From Roseivivax isoporae LMG 25204 (GTDB taxonomy: Bacteria; Pseudomonadota; Alphaproteobacteria; Rhodobacterales; Rhodobacteraceae), in contig NZ_JAME01000024.1 of the NCBI RefSeq assembly GCF_000521865.1, positions 19,384 to 83,383 of the forward strand: a stretch of 64,000 nt of DNA. Direction: 5' to 3'. The notes beneath the pieces are model-generated. The model made no database searches, had not been told where the DNA came from, and saw only the letters and a list, made by a program, of their open reading frames with translations. The position numbers and the translations under genes are program-made. Positions 42,071-49,792 of the stretch are shown here, in pieces. Numbering within the stretch: position 1 is the stretch's first letter; the number at the start of each line of letters is the position of its first letter.

Positions 42071-43243
42071 TCAGACCAGTTCCACCGCCATGGCGGTGCC
42101 CTCGCCGCCGCCGATGCAGATGGCGGCGACCCCCCGGCGCAGGCCACGCGCCTCGAGCGCGTGGATCAGCGTGACGAGGATGCGCGCACCGGACGCCCCG
42201 ATCGGGTGGCCGAGCGCGCAGGCCCCGCCGTTCACGTTCACCACGTCGCGCGGCAGGCCCATCTCGCGCATGAACGCCATGGGCACCACGGCGAAGGCCT
42301 CGTTCACCTCCCACAGGTCCACGTCGCCCACGCTCCAGCCCGCGCGCTCCAGCACCTTGCGCGCGGCCGGCACCGGCGCGGTGGTGAACAGCCCCGGCGC
42401 CTGCGCGTGCGTCGCATGCCCGAGAATGCGGGCCCGCGGCCTGCGCCCGGCAGCTTCGGCGCAGGCCCGGCGTTCCAGCACCAGCGCCGCCGCACCGTCC
42501 GAGATCGACGAGGAATTGGCCGGCGTCACCGTCCCGTCCTTGCGGAAGGCGGGCTTCAGCTGCGGGATCTTCTCGGGCCGCGCGAGCCCCGGCTGCTCGT
42601 CCGCGCCGACGGTGACCGCGCCGCCCCGCGCCGGCACCTCCACCGCCGCGATCTCGGCGCCGAAGGCCCCGCTGTCCTGCGCGGCGCGCGCGCGGGTCAG
42701 CGAACCCAGCGCGTAATCGTCCTGCGCCTCCCGGGTGAACTGGAACGCCTCGGCGCAATCCTCGGCGAAGGTGCCCATCAGCCGGCCCTTGTCGTAGGCA
42801 TCCTCGAGCCCGTCGAGGAACATGTGGTCGATCGCCTGCGCATGCCCGAGCCGCGCGCCGCCGCGCATCTTGGCCAGGAGGTAGGGCGCGTTCGTCATGC
42901 TCTCCATTCCGCCCGCCACGAGGCAATCGGCCTGCCCGGTGGCGAGCCGGTCGAAGGCCAGCATCGCGGCCTTCATGCCCGACCCGCACATCTTGTTGAG
43001 TGTCGTCGCCGGCACCGCCTCGCCGAGGCCCGCCGAAAAGCCCGCCTGCCGCGCCGGAGCCTGCCCCTGCCCCGCGGGCAGGACGCAGCCCATCAGCACC
43101 TCCTCGGGCGCGGCGCCCGCGGCCTCGGCCAGCGCCGCGCGGATCGCCGCACCGCCGAGTTCCGCCGCGGCGAGAGGCGCGAGCGCGCCCTGGAAGCCGC
43201 CCATGGCGGTGCGCTTCGCGCCCGTGACCACGATCTCGTCCAT
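42071..43243 (-). CDS. Acetyl-CoA acetyltransferase / thiolase
   Basis: The 390-residue thiolase has the acyl-accepting Cys86 in NKMCGSGMKA, the NEAFA motif (VNEAFAVVPM), the catalytic His in GGACALGHPIGASGARI and the second Cys in CIGGGEGTAMAVELV. It interconverts two acetyl-CoA and acetoacetyl-CoA, or cleaves longer 3-ketoacyl-CoA; the short-chain biosynthetic type seems more likely from the QGRQ-type loop, but this is uncertain. The ATG at 43243 has a perfect GGAGGA 5 bases away; an upstream in-frame ATG lacks one. It stands alone, without beta-oxidation or PHB genes beside it. Confidence 0.9.
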   Translation of the reverse strand: MDEIVVTGAKRTAMGGFQGALAPLAAAELGGAAIRAALAEAAGAAPEEVLMGCVLPAGQGQAPARQAGFSAGLGEAVPATTLNKMCGSGMKAAMLAFDRLATGQADCLVAGGMESMTNAPYLLAKMRGGARLGHAQAIDHMFLDGLEDAYDKGRLMGTFAEDCAEAFQFTREAQDDYALGSLTRARAAQDSGAFGAEIAAVEVPARGGAVTVGADEQPGLARPEKIPQLKPAFRKDGTVTPANSSSISDGAAALVLERRACAEAAGRRPRARILGHATHAQAPGLFTTAPVPAARKVLERAGWSVGDVDLWEVNEAFAVVPMAFMREMGLPRDVVNVNGGACALGHPIGASGARILVTLIHALEARGLRRGVAAICIGGGEGTAMAVELV

Positions 43244-43336
43244 GACGTCCTCCTCCCAGCCGCCCCATGCCTGCATACCGAATGGAAAGGTTTCGCGTCC
43301 AGTCTGGTGCGGTTTTCAACGTCCGGAGGCCCGTCC

Positions 43337-43675
43337 GTGAACCTCGACACCGAATCGCACGCGGATGCCCTGGTTATCCGCGTCCCGGAGACGCGCATCG
43401 ACGCGGCGAGCGCCATCCAGTTCAAGGACGCCATGCGGCGGCTGACGGCGTCGGGACCGGACCGCGTGCTGCTGGACCTCGCCCGCGTCGATTTCATCGA
43501 TTCGAGCGGGCTCGGCGCGGTCGTCGCCTCGATGAAGCAGCTGCGCCCGGACCAGACGCTCGCGCTGGTGGCGCTGACGCCCGCGGTGCACAAGGTGTTC
43601 CACATGACCCGCATGGACACCGTGTTCGACATCCACGGCGATCTCGGCGGCGCCCTGGCCGCCGGGCGGTCCTGA
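43337..43675 (+). CDS. STAS-domain anti-sigma factor antagonist (SpoIIAA/RsbV-like)
   Basis: The 112-residue single-domain STAS protein has the phospho-acceptor serine in VDFIDSSGLGAVVASMKQL and the usual LVIRVPETRIDAASA start. A GTG start is chosen because GGAGG lies 7 bases upstream. In partner-switching systems such a protein is phosphorylated by an RsbW-type kinase and, when dephosphorylated, sequesters it. An RsbW-like ATPase gene follows 10 bases later, which completes the pair. No sigma factor or PP2C phosphatase gene is adjacent. Confidence 0.9.
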   Translation: MNLDTESHADALVIRVPETRIDAASAIQFKDAMRRLTASGPDRVLLDLARVDFIDSSGLGAVVASMKQLRPDQTLALVALTPAVHKVFHMTRMDTVFDIHGDLGGALAAGRS

Positions 43676-43685
43676 ACCCGGCCCG

Positions 43686-44237
43686 ATGTCCCGGACCCTG
43701 CCCGGAACGGCGCAGCACCAAGCGGCGGACCCCCGCGCGGACCGCCCCGGCCCCGATCCGGCCCCGGCGCCCCCCGATCCGGACACGCCGCCGCGCGGCC
43801 CCTCCGCGCTGGTCTTTGCGACCCGCGTCTGGCCCGATCCGTCCGCGATCCGCGCGGCCGTCACCGCCTGCGAGGCGCGGCTGCGCACCCACGGCGCCGA
43901 TGCGGCGGCGGCGCGGCTCTGCGCCCTGGTCCTGGCAGAGCTTCTGAACAACGTCGCCGAACATGCGTTCCGCGACCTAGCCCCCGTGCCGGTCGAGGTC
44001 GAGGTGCGCGCGCGCCGCGGCAGCCTCTACCTCGCGATCGCCGACCGCGGCCGGCCCATGCCCGGCGGCGCGCTGCCGGCGCCCTGCCTGCCCGACCTCG
44101 CCGTGGCGCGCGCCGACATGCCCGAGGGCGGCTGGGGCTGGCACCTCGTGCGCAGCCTCGCGACGTCGCTCGACTATCGCCGCGAGGACGGAACGAACCG
44201 CCTGCGCGTCCGCCTCGATCCGCAGGGACCGGCCTGA
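43686..44237 (+). CDS. RsbW/SpoIIAB-like serine kinase (HATPase_c_2)
   Basis: The 183-residue protein begins with a Pro/Asp-rich low-complexity stretch (about 1-40) and then a GHKL ATPase domain. The N-box is LAELLNNVAEHAF, the G1 region DRGRPMPGG, and the G2 region EGGWGWHLVRSLATSLDYRRED. These fit anti-sigma kinases of the RsbW type that bind sigma factors or other partners and phosphorylate the STAS antagonist encoded upstream. The target is unknown. The stop is followed by a 223-base gap rich in inverted repeats before the gamma-glutamyltransferase gene. Confidence 0.85.
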   Translation: MSRTLPGTAQHQAADPRADRPGPDPAPAPPDPDTPPRGPSALVFATRVWPDPSAIRAAVTACEARLRTHGADAAAARLCALVLAELLNNVAEHAFRDLAPVPVEVEVRARRGSLYLAIADRGRPMPGGALPAPCLPDLAVARADMPEGGWGWHLVRSLATSLDYRREDGTNRLRVRLDPQGPA

Positions 44238-44261
44238 CGCCGGGAGCGTCCGCCGCGAAAA

Positions 44262-44327
44262 GGTCAGATTGACCGCCAAATGGCGCCCGAATGCCGGGCC
44301 ATACCTGCACCTGTAGCTGCATATGGC
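44262..44327. other. Two small dyads downstream of the RsbW-like gene
   Basis: GGTCA-GAT-TGACC (44262-44274) is a perfect 5-base dyad. GCCATA-cc-TGCA and TGCATATGGC (44298-44309 and 44318-44327) form a second, 10-base dyad with one bulge. Either may be an operator or a transcript-end structure; no T-run follows. Confidence 0.35.
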
Positions 44328-44399
44328 TTCCCTCGGCGCCGCGTCGTTACAGCCCCCACCCAGTGCGCGGCGCCGAGGTCTTCAACCGTACGGAACGGC

Positions 44400-44458
44400 G
44401 TTGACCCTGTCCCCGGCTCGGTCGAGTATCCCCGCGATACTCGGAGGGGACAGTCAAC
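44400..44458 (+). promoter_or_regulatory. Large hairpin sequestering the gamma-glutamyltransferase ribosome binding site
   Basis: Outer arms GTTGA/TCAAC (44400-44404, 44454-44458) and CTGTCCCC/GGGGACAG (44407-44414, 44446-44453) enclose a perfect inner arm pair CGAGTATC/GATACTCG (44423-44430, 44436-44443) with a CCCGC loop. In all 21 base pairs can form. The Shine-Dalgarno GGAGGGG (44443-44449) lies in the stem, and the ATG follows two bases after the hairpin. Opening of the structure by heat, protein or ligand could gate translation. Confidence 0.6.
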
Positions 44459-44460
44459 CG

Positions 44461-46035
44461 ATGCGCGATTTCCACATGCCCGGCCGCTCGGCCGTCTTTG
44501 CCGCGAACGGCCTATGTGCCACCTCGCACCCGATCGCCGCGGCCGAGGCCGTCCGCCTCCTGCAGGCGGGGGGCAACGCCATGGACGCGGCCATCGCGGG
44601 CGCGGTCCTTCTCGGGGTCTGCGAGCCGCAGATGACGGGCATCGGCGGCGACTGCTTCGCGCTGGTCTCGCGCCCGGGCGAGGACGTGGTCGCGGTGAAC
44701 GGATCGGGCCGCGCGCCCCGCGGCGCGGACGCCGCCGCCCTGCGTGCCGCCGGCCACGACACCGTGCCGCTGCACGAGGGCGCCGCGGTGACCGTGCCGG
44801 GCGCCATCGACGCCTTCTGCGCCATGTCCGAACGCTGGGGCAAGCTCGGCCTCGCCGACAGCCTCGCCCCCGCGATCCGCTATTTCGACGAGGGCGTGCC
44901 GGTCGCACCGCGCGTCGCCGCCGACTGGGCGCGCCTGACCGGCACGCTGTCCGACACCGGGCGCCGCCACTACCTGCGCGACGGCGCGGCGCCGCGCGCC
45001 GGCGACGTCTTCCGCCTGCCGGGCCAGGCCGAGCTCCTGCGGGCCATCGCCCGCGACGGCCGCGCCGCCTTCTACAGGGGCGCGGCGATGGAGGACATGC
45101 TCGCCACGCTCGCCGCCGCGGGCGGCACCCACACGGCCGAGGATTTCGCCGACGCGCGCACCGACACCGGCGCCCCGATCGAGGGCGCCTATGGCGGCCA
45201 TCGCCTGCTCGAGCATCCGCCCAACGGCCAGGGCGCCACCGCCATCCTGATCCTGAACATCCTCGCGCAGTTCGACCTCTCGGCGCTCGATCCCTTCGGC
45301 GCCGCGCGCGCGCATCTCGAGGCCGAGGCGACCAAGGCCGCCTATGCCCTGCGCAACCGAATCGTCGCCGACCCCGCCCACGTGACGGAGCTCGACGAGA
45401 TGCTGTCGCCCGACACTGCCCGCCGCATCGCCGAGGGCATCGACCGAAAGCGCGCGGCCCCCGGCGGCGCGGCACCCCGAGAGGCGGTGCACCGCGACAC
45501 CGTCTACATCACCGTGGTCGACCGCGACCGCATGGCGGTGTCGCTCATCTACTCGATCTTCCACGGCTTCGGCTCGGGCCTCGCCACCGACCGCTACGGC
45601 ATCCTCCTGCACAACCGCGGCGCGGGCTTCTGCCTCGAGGCGGGGCATCCGAACGAGATCGGCCCGGGCAAGCGGCCCATGCACACGATCATCCCGGCGA
45701 TGCTCGCCGACGCGGACGGGGTGACCATGCCCTTCGGCGTCATGGGCGGGCAGTATCAGGCGGCGGGGCATGCGCGGGTGCTGACCAACATGGCGGATTA
45801 CGGGCTCGATCCGCAATCGGCGCTCGACGCGCCGCGCAGTTTCCCCGAGGCGGGCGTCCTCAAGGTCGAACGCGGCTATGCCCCCGAGGTGCGCGCGGCG
45901 CTGGCCGAGATGGGCCACGAGGTCGTCGTGCCGGACGAGCCCATCGGCGGCGCGCAGGCGATCCGCATCCATCCCTCGGGCGTGCTCGAGGGCGCGTCGG
46001 ATCCCCGCAAGGACGGCTGCGCGCTGGGATACTGA
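44461..46035 (+). CDS. ggt: Gamma-glutamyltransferase family protein
   Basis: The 524-residue Ntn hydrolase resembles GGT. It begins FAANGLCATSHPIAAAEAVRLLQAGGNAMDAAIAGAVLLGVCEPQMTGIGGDCF, the family hallmark, and the processing threonine is probably Thr347 in VHRDTVYITVVDRDR, which replaces the TTH of classic GGT with DTV. IPAMLADADGVTMPFGVMGGQYQ is also conserved. No signal peptide is visible, unlike E. coli GGT, so it may act in the cytoplasm, or on another amide such as a cephalosporin-acylase-type substrate. The start at 44461 follows GGAGGGG at 11 bases; the frame is open to 44323. It is convergent with gshA. Confidence 0.85.
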   Translation: MRDFHMPGRSAVFAANGLCATSHPIAAAEAVRLLQAGGNAMDAAIAGAVLLGVCEPQMTGIGGDCFALVSRPGEDVVAVNGSGRAPRGADAAALRAAGHDTVPLHEGAAVTVPGAIDAFCAMSERWGKLGLADSLAPAIRYFDEGVPVAPRVAADWARLTGTLSDTGRRHYLRDGAAPRAGDVFRLPGQAELLRAIARDGRAAFYRGAAMEDMLATLAAAGGTHTAEDFADARTDTGAPIEGAYGGHRLLEHPPNGQGATAILILNILAQFDLSALDPFGAARAHLEAEATKAAYALRNRIVADPAHVTELDEMLSPDTARRIAEGIDRKRAAPGGAAPREAVHRDTVYITVVDRDRMAVSLIYSIFHGFGSGLATDRYGILLHNRGAGFCLEAGHPNEIGPGKRPMHTIIPAMLADADGVTMPFGVMGGQYQAAGHARVLTNMADYGLDPQSALDAPRSFPEAGVLKVERGYAPEVRAALAEMGHEVVVPDEPIGGAQAIRIHPSGVLEGASDPRKDGCALGY

Positions 46036-46043
46036 CCGGACCA

Positions 46044-46065
46044 CCGGGGGCGTCGGCACCCCCGG
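46044..46065. terminator. Hairpin between convergent ggt and gshA
   Basis: CCGGGGG (46044-46050) and CCCCCGG (46059-46065) form a perfect 7-base stem with an 8-base loop in the 36-base gap. There is no T-tract. Confidence 0.55.
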
Positions 46066-46071
46066 CCGCGC

Positions 46072-47442
46072 TCAGTAGCTGTAATCGGCGTAGATGCGGG
46101 ACAGGTCGCCCTTCCAGTCGCCGCGGTAGCGCGCGAGCAGTTCGTCCGCCGGCACCTCGCCGGTCTCGACGCTTTCCTTCAGCGCGTTCAGGAAATGCGT
46201 CTCGTCGGGCAGAAGACCCCCGGCCCCCGGACGCGCCCGCGTCCTGAGCCCCGCCTCGGACAGCGCCACGGCCTCGCGGGCGATCTCGCGCATCGAGATG
46301 CCGTTCACGCGCGCCTGCAGCGCGTCGACGGAGGCCGCCACCCGCAGCGCCTCGCGCGTCTCGGCGTCCCAGTCCTTGACGAGGTCCCACGCCGCGTCGA
46401 GCGGGCCGTCCTCGTACATGATGCCGACCCAGAAGGCCGGCAGCGCACAGAGGCGCCGCCACGGGCCGCCGTCGGCGCCGCGCATCTCGATGAACTTCTT
46501 GACCCGCGCCTCGGGGAAGATCGTCGTCAGGTGGTCGGCCCAGTCCGACAGCGTCGGCACCTCTCCCGGCAGCGCCGGCAGCCGGCCCTTGAGGAAATCG
46601 CGGAACGACTGGCCCAGAGCGTCGATGTACCGCCCGTCGCGGTAGACGAAGTACATCGGCACGTCGAGCGCGTACTGCACCCACGCCTCGAAGCCGAAGC
46701 CCTCGTCGAAGACGAAGGGCAGCATGCCCGTGCGCGCGTCGTCCAGGTGCCGCCAGACCCGCGCACGCCACGACTTGTGCCCGTTCTCTCGGCCTTCGAA
46801 GAACGGCGAGTTGGCGAAGAGCGCGGTCGCGACCGGCTGCAGGGCCAGCGCCACGCGCATCTTCTTGACCATGTCCGCCTCGGAGGCGAAATCGAGGTTG
46901 ACCTGGACCGTGCAGGTCCGCCGCATCATCTCCTGGCCGGAGGTTCCGACCTTCTGCATGTAGCCGTCCATGAGCCGGTACCGGCCCTTGGGCATCATCG
47001 GCATCTCGTCATGCATCCATTCGGGCGCGGCGCCGAGGCCGATATATCCCGCGCCCACACGGTCGGCCACGTCGCGCACCTGCGCGAGATGCTCGTTCAC
47101 CTCGTCGCAGGTCTGGTGGATGGTCTCGAGCGGCGCGCCGGACAGTTCGAGCTGCCCGCCGGGCTCCAGCGACACGTTCGCGCCGTCCTTCTGCAGGCCG
47201 ATCAGCTCGCCCGCCTCCTCGACCGGCGCCCAGCCGTGGCGGTCGCGCAGGCCCTCGAGGACCGCGCGCACCGAGGTCTCGCCCTGGTAGGGCAGCGGCG
47301 CGTGGGTCGCCTTCACGTAGCCGAACTTCTCGTGCTCGGTACCGATGCGCCAGTCGGCCTTGGGCTTGCAGCCCGCCGCGAGGTACGCGGCCAGCTGGCT
47401 CTCGTGCTCGATCGGCCCGCCGCCGGATTGTGGAATGGACAT
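46072..47442 (-). CDS. gshA: Glutamate-cysteine ligase, plant/alphaproteobacterial type
   Basis: The 456-residue enzyme makes gamma-glutamylcysteine from glutamate, cysteine and ATP, the first step of glutathione synthesis. It belongs to the plant-type (class III) ligases: WRIGTEHEKFGY near residue 31, NVSLEPGGQLELSGAPLETIH, YIGLGAAPEWMHDEMPMMPKGRYRLMDGYM and RTCTVQVNLDFASEADMVKK are diagnostic. The ATG at 47442 starts the conserved region. It is convergent with ggt, and lies 71 bases downstream of the small membrane protein gene in the same direction. Confidence 0.94.
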   Translation of the reverse strand: MSIPQSGGGPIEHESQLAAYLAAGCKPKADWRIGTEHEKFGYVKATHAPLPYQGETSVRAVLEGLRDRHGWAPVEEAGELIGLQKDGANVSLEPGGQLELSGAPLETIHQTCDEVNEHLAQVRDVADRVGAGYIGLGAAPEWMHDEMPMMPKGRYRLMDGYMQKVGTSGQEMMRRTCTVQVNLDFASEADMVKKMRVALALQPVATALFANSPFFEGRENGHKSWRARVWRHLDDARTGMLPFVFDEGFGFEAWVQYALDVPMYFVYRDGRYIDALGQSFRDFLKGRLPALPGEVPTLSDWADHLTTIFPEARVKKFIEMRGADGGPWRRLCALPAFWVGIMYEDGPLDAAWDLVKDWDAETREALRVAASVDALQARVNGISMREIAREAVALSEAGLRTRARPGAGGLLPDETHFLNALKESVETGEVPADELLARYRGDWKGDLSRIYADYSY

Positions 47443-47513
47443 GGGCCGACGGCTCCGTGATCTCTGGGTGTTCGCTGTGCCGCTGTCAGGGATGGTCCGT
47501 CGCGCGCGGGGTG

Positions 47514-48041
47514 TCAATGCAGCCCGATGGCGGTGCGGCGCAGGTCGGGGCGCTGCCAGATCACCTGCACGTGACGCCCCGGCGCCTCGATCGCGCGCAA
47601 CATCCGCTCGGTCCTGAGGCCCGGCAGCGCCGCGAAGGCGTCGAAGAGCGCATCGGCGCCCTCGGCATCGACCGGCACGCGCAGCGGCTGTGCGCCGGTG
47701 CGCGACAGCACCCAGTGGAGCGGCCGCCCCGTGGGATCGACGGCGAGGCTCTCGAGTTCCGACAGGTCGACGACTCCACCGTCGAGGGGGCCGAAATAGG
47801 CGATCCGCCCCTCGGACACCTGAACGATTCCCTGCCCTCCGCCCCCGGTGCGGAACCGTGCCCGCTGCACGCCCGCGACGGCCAGCGCGCCGCCGCCGAG
47901 GATCAGCCCGATGCCGACGACGCCGAGAAGCCCGCCGGCCCCCAGCACGAACCACGCGCCGAGCGCCGCGGCGCCCGCCCCCGCGAGCGCCTCGCGCCAG
48001 CGCCTGATCGCCTGACGCGCGCCGGGCCGCAGAAAGCTCAC
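47514..48041 (-). CDS. Hypothetical membrane protein
   Basis: The 175-residue protein has two adjacent hydrophobic segments (AGAGAAALGAWFVLGAGGLL and GVVGIGLILGGGALAVAGV, residues ~20-60), then a soluble part (RFRTGGGGQGIVQVSEGRIAYFGPLDGGVVDLSELESLAV) that looks like a small beta domain, ending with WQRPDLRRTAIGLH. I do not recognise a named family. The GTG start overlaps the rsmE stop by 4 bases (GTGA), and the gene lies between rsmE and gshA, an order I recall from other Rhodobacterales. It is probably an inner-membrane protein with a cytoplasmic C-terminal domain. Confidence 0.75.
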   Translation of the reverse strand: MSFLRPGARQAIRRWREALAGAGAAALGAWFVLGAGGLLGVVGIGLILGGGALAVAGVQRARFRTGGGGQGIVQVSEGRIAYFGPLDGGVVDLSELESLAVDPTGRPLHWVLSRTGAQPLRVPVDAEGADALFDAFAALPGLRTERMLRAIEAPGRHVQVIWQRPDLRRTAIGLH

Positions 48042-48760
48042 CGCCAGTCCCCGAACCGCATCTGCCAGAGCGTCAGCGCCGCGACCGCCGCCGTGTCCGC
48101 CCGCAGGATGCGCGGACCGAGCGCAGCCACGTGGGCCTGCGGCAGGCGGTCGAGCCGGCCGCGCTCCGCTTCGGAAAACCCGCCCTCGGGGCCGATCAGC
48201 ACCGCCCACGGTCCCGCGCCCGTCGCCTGGTCGAGCGTGCCCGCCCCGCCCGCGCGAGCCTCGTCGCAGAACATGAGCCGGCGCTCTTCCGGCCAGTCGG
48301 CCAGCAGCGCGGACAGCTTCGCCGGCGCCGCGACCTCGGGCACGAAGACCGCGCCGCACTGCTCGGCCGCCTCCTTGGCGTGGGCCTGCAGGCGATCCTG
48401 CCGCACCCGTTCGGAATTTGTGAAATCCGTCATCACCGGCACGATGCGCCGTGCGCCCATCTCGACCGCCTTCTCGACGATGAAGTCGGTGCGCGCCTTC
48501 TTGACCGGGGCGAACAGCAGCCAGACATCGGGCGGCATCACCTGCGGCGCAACCTGGTCCTCGGGCTCGAGCAGGCCGCCACGCTTGCCCGCCTCGGCCA
48601 CCCGCGCGCGCCACGCGCCGTCGCGGCCGTTGAACAGGATCAGCTCCGCCCCCTCGGCCATCCGCATGACCCCGAAGAGGTAATGCGCCTCCTCCCGCGA
48701 GAGGGGAACCGGTTGTCCCGCGGCAAGCGGGTGATCTACAAACAGCCTGACCCTGGACAT
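48038..48760 (-). CDS. rsmE: 16S rRNA (uracil-1498-N3)-methyltransferase
   Basis: The 240-residue SPOUT methyltransferase has an N-terminal PUA-like RNA-binding domain (VRLFVDHPLAAGQ, EEAHYLFGVMRMAEGAEL) and the knotted SAM domain with APVKKARTDFIVEKAVEMGARRIVPVMTDFTN, AVLIGPEGGFSEAE and LGPRILRADTAAVAAL, which are RsmE signatures. It methylates U1498 of 16S rRNA. Its ATG (48758-48760) is only 12 bases from the divergent ubiA ATG, so its promoter must lie within ubiA coding sequence. Confidence 0.93.
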   Translation of the reverse strand: MSRVRLFVDHPLAAGQPVPLSREEAHYLFGVMRMAEGAELILFNGRDGAWRARVAEAGKRGGLLEPEDQVAPQVMPPDVWLLFAPVKKARTDFIVEKAVEMGARRIVPVMTDFTNSERVRQDRLQAHAKEAAEQCGAVFVPEVAAPAKLSALLADWPEERRLMFCDEARAGGAGTLDQATGAGPWAVLIGPEGGFSEAERGRLDRLPQAHVAALGPRILRADTAAVAALTLWQMRFGDWR

Positions 48761-48772
48761 GGAGCGGACCTT

Positions 48773-49732
48773 ATGCGCGACGACGTGCAGACGCCAGAGG
48801 GCGGCATCGCCGACGCCTATCGCGGAAACTGGGTGGACCGCCACGCGCCCGCAAGCCTAAAACCCTATTTCCGGCTCTCGCGCCTCGACCGGCCCATCGG
48901 CACGTGGCTGCTGCTCCTGCCGTGCTGGTGGGGGCTCTTCCTCGCCATCGCGCATGATGGCGCGCCGCGGCTCTTCGACCTGTGGATCTTCGCGGGCTGC
49001 GGCATCGGCGCGATCCTCATGCGCGGCGCCGGCTGCACCTGGAACGACATCACCGACCGCGGCATCGACGGCTCGGTGGCACGCACCGCAGCGCGGCCGA
49101 TCCCCTCGGGCGCGGTCAGCGCGCGCGCGGCCTTCGCCTGGGCCTGCGCGCAGTCGCTGGCCGCCTTCCTGATCCTCGTCACCTTCAACGCGGCGGCGAT
49201 CGCGCTCGGCATCCTCGCGCTTCTGCCGGTGGCGGTCTATCCCTTCGCCAAGCGGTTCACCTGGTGGCCCCAGATCTTCCTCGGGCTCGCGTTCAACTGG
49301 GGCGCGCTGCTCGCCTGGACCGCGCATACCGGGCGGCTCGAATGGCCGGCGGTCCTGCTCTACCTCGCCGGCATCTCGTGGACGCTCTTCTACGACACGA
49401 TCTATGCCCACCAGGACGCCGAGGACGATGCGCTGATCGGGGTCAAGTCGACCGCGCGGCTCTTTGGCGAGGCGACGCCGCGCTGGCTTGCGGGGTTCCT
49501 CGTGGCCACCGTCGCGCTCATGGGTCTCGCGATCGTGACCGCCGCCCCCTCGGGCGAGATCGGCACGCTCGTCCTCGCCATCGCGGGCCCGTGGGCGATG
49601 GGCTGGCACATGCACTGGCAGCTGCGGCGGCTGGACATGGTCGATCATCCGGGGCTCCTGCGGCTCTTCCGGTCGAACCGCGACGCGGGCCTTCTGCCCG
49701 TGCTGTTTTTCGCCGCCGCCTGCCTTGCCTGA
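48773..49732 (+). CDS. ubiA: 4-hydroxybenzoate octaprenyltransferase
   Basis: The 319-residue integral membrane prenyltransferase attaches the polyprenyl chain to 4-hydroxybenzoate in ubiquinone synthesis. The two Mg-diphosphate motifs are NDITDRGIDGSVARTAARP (NDxxDxxxD) and DTIYAHQDAEDDALIGVKST (second Asp-rich), within eight or so hydrophobic segments. SRLDRPIGTWLLLLPCWWG near residue 37 is typical of UbiA. The GGAG directly after the rsmE start codon on the other strand serves as Shine-Dalgarno. It is divergent from rsmE, with 12 bases between the start codons. Confidence 0.94.
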   Translation: MRDDVQTPEGGIADAYRGNWVDRHAPASLKPYFRLSRLDRPIGTWLLLLPCWWGLFLAIAHDGAPRLFDLWIFAGCGIGAILMRGAGCTWNDITDRGIDGSVARTAARPIPSGAVSARAAFAWACAQSLAAFLILVTFNAAAIALGILALLPVAVYPFAKRFTWWPQIFLGLAFNWGALLAWTAHTGRLEWPAVLLYLAGISWTLFYDTIYAHQDAEDDALIGVKSTARLFGEATPRWLAGFLVATVALMGLAIVTAAPSGEIGTLVLAIAGPWAMGWHMHWQLRRLDMVDHPGLLRLFRSNRDAGLLPVLFFAAACLA

Positions 49733-49792
49733 TTGCGGCAGGCGGGCCCACGCCCTATCACGGGCCATTCCGTAAACGACCGATCCGGACCC

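Noticed and set aside
44323..44460. Upstream start of gamma-glutamyltransferase at 44323
   Set aside because: The frame is open, but no ribosome site precedes it and the added residues have no similarity to the family; the GGAGGGG before 44461 fits better.
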